Assembly: GCA_030646745.1 (NCBI GenBank)
Contig: JAUSKV010000203.1
Span: 1 to 7,979, forward strand
From: Sulfurimonas sp.
GTDB lineage: Bacteria; Campylobacterota; Campylobacteria; Campylobacterales; Sulfurimonadaceae
Direction of reading: 5' to 3'
DNA: 7,979 nucleotides
Shown here: piece after piece, positions 7,119-7,979 of the stretch
How positions within the stretch are numbered: position 1 is the stretch's first letter
How the letters are laid out: every line of letters starts with the position of its first letter
The notes under the pieces: generated by a model
What the model was told of the DNA's origin: nothing
What the model saw: the letters and a program-made list of their open reading frames with translations, nothing else
The model's database searches: none
Translations under genes and position numbers: made by a program

Positions 7119-7123
7119 TGGAG
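7119..7123 (+). promoter_or_regulatory. Ribosome binding site of the ORF6N gene
   Basis: TGGAG lies eight bases before the ATG at 7132. Upstream, TATGAT at 7076-7081 could be its -10 box, but no convincing -35 is visible. Confidence 0.6.
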
Positions 7124-7131
7124 TTAGCAAT

Positions 7132-7979
7132 ATGAATCAAATCACAACGACAGATGAATCAAACATCCAAAACAAAATCTTTACCATCCGTGGCATGCAG
7201 GTAATGATAGATAGAGATTTGGCGGAGTTGTATGGCGTAGAGCCAAAAAGACTCGGTGAACAAGTCAAAAGAAACATTGAAAGGTTTCCCAAAGAGTTCA
7301 GATATCAACTAACCCAAGAAGAAAAAAATGAACTGGTCGCAAATTGCGACCGGTTCGAGTTACTCAAACACTCTTCCTCTCTACCTTTTGCTTTTACAGA
7401 ACAAGGTGTTTCTATGCTTTCGGCAGTTCTCAGAAGTGAAACTGCCGTCAAAACAAGCATACAAATCATCAATAGTTTTGTCAAAATGAGAATCTTTCTT
7501 TCCCAAAATGCAGATATTTTCAAACGACTTGAGCTTGTAGAAAAAAGACAAATTTCACATGAGATAAAATCAGATGAGAAATTTAAAAAGCTCTTTGATG
7601 CACTAGAAGCAAAATCTATCAAGCCGACACAAGGCATTTTTTATGATGGAGAGGTTTACGATGCCTATCTCTTTGTCTCAAACCTTATAAAAAGTGCCAA
7701 AGAGAGCATAGTGCTCGTCGATAACTACCTCGATGAGAGTGTTTTGACTATGCTCTCAAAAAGGCAAACAAATGTAAGCGCCACCATCTACACCAAAAAC
7801 ATCACCACACAGCTAGAACTCGACATCAAAAAACACAACGCCCAATACCCAAAAATCACCCTCAAAAAGTTCGACGCCTCCCACGACAGATTTCTCATCC
7901 TCGATAGCAAAGAACTCTACCACATAGGAGCAAGTCTAAAAGATTTAGGCAAAAAATGGTTCGCTTTTTCTAAGTTTGA
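7132..7979 (+). CDS. ORF6N-domain protein with a phospholipase-D-like C-terminus, cut at its 3' end
   Basis: The reading frame is open from the ATG at 7132 through the window edge, giving 282 complete codons and no stop; the TGA at 7977-7979 is in another frame. Residues about 14-122 form an ORF6N domain, a KilA-N-related DNA-binding module known from phage and accessory genes: F-T-I-R-G-M-Q-V-M-I-D-R-D-L-A-E-L-Y-G-V, then R-F-P-K-E-F-R-Y-Q-L-T, F-A-F-T-E-Q-G-V-S-M-L-S-A-V-L and a helix ending near 122. A probable coiled linker (about 123-160) follows. The C-terminal part (about 165-282) has strands like I-V-L-V-D-N-Y-L-D and A-T-I-Y-T-K-N and the motif H-D-R-F-L-I-L-D (251-258), an H-x-K-x4-D phospholipase-D signature with Arg for Lys, then Y-H-I-G-A-S-L-K-D-L-G (263-273). 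Probably only a short tail is missing. It is divergent from the toxin-antitoxin operon. A regulator or accessory effector is likely; its function is unknown. Confidence 0.85.
   Translation, partial: MNQITTTDESNIQNKIFTIRGMQVMIDRDLAELYGVEPKRLGEQVKRNIERFPKEFRYQLTQEEKNELVANCDRFELLKHSSSLPFAFTEQGVSMLSAVLRSETAVKTSIQIINSFVKMRIFLSQNADIFKRLELVEKRQISHEIKSDEKFKKLFDALEAKSIKPTQGIFYDGEVYDAYLFVSNLIKSAKESIVLVDNYLDESVLTMLSKRQTNVSATIYTKNITTQLELDIKKHNAQYPKITLKKFDASHDRFLILDSKELYHIGASLKDLGKKWFAFSKF

Noticed and set aside
7305..7637. Minus-strand frame of 110 codons opposite the ORF6N gene.
   Set aside because: The plus-strand frame encodes a coherent ORF6N domain here, and the antisense translation is Ser-rich with no known features.
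7977..7979. TGA at the last three bases, which looks like the natural end of the ORF6N gene.
   Set aside because: It is out of frame: the gene's frame reads TTT then GA at the edge, so the gene continues beyond the window.
6446..7979. CRISPR array, transposase or prophage remnants around the accessory segment.
   Set aside because: I saw no regularly spaced direct repeats, no transposase-like frame and no terminal inverted repeats with target duplications.

Overview
The window looks like chromosomal DNA of a Campylobacterota (Epsilonproteobacteria) bacterium, most likely a Sulfurimonas- or Sulfuricurvum-like autotroph. This rests on the AT-rich, tightly packed genes with AAGGA/GGAG ribosome sites, a short Mqo of the Helicobacter/Campylobacterota type, a phosphomannomutase with the S-V-M-I-T-G-S-H-N-P active site, and the style of the hybrid kinase and the ORF6N protein. 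The genus is an inference from recalled family resemblance, not a search.

Left block (minus strand, about 1-3506): a bifunctional-type phosphomannomutase/phosphoglucomutase is followed after about 30 bases by a large soluble hybrid histidine kinase with three receiver-like domains. Some 60 bases further on is the first 8 codons of another minus-strand gene, with its own good ribosome site, cut by the window edge. The three may share transcripts, making envelope-sugar metabolism and signalling neighbours.

Divergent intergenic region (about 3507-3813): it holds the likely phosphomannomutase promoter, three successive inverted repeats (one a perfect 13-bp dyad) and the mqo leader. The dyads look like REP-type extragenic palindromes or a small structured RNA.

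Central block (plus strand, 3814-6418): mqo (malate:quinone oxidoreductase) and gltA (citrate synthase) overlap by 11 bases and so are probably translationally coupled. Mqo oxidises malate to oxaloacetate and feeds electrons to the quinone pool; GltA condenses that oxaloacetate with acetyl-CoA. Together they form the malate-to-citrate limb of an oxidative TCA cycle. A compact hairpin terminator follows gltA.

Right block (6446-7979): a small accessory segment. A RelE/ParE-type toxin and its antitoxin lie on the minus strand, antitoxin first, behind a recognisable sigma70-like promoter. Divergent from them is an ORF6N-domain protein fused to a degenerate phospholipase-D-like C-terminal domain; it runs off the right edge without a stop codon. 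This fusion next to the toxin-antitoxin pair, and the palindrome cluster upstream of mqo, are the parts most worth a second look. Nothing here can be called a new system on sequence alone.
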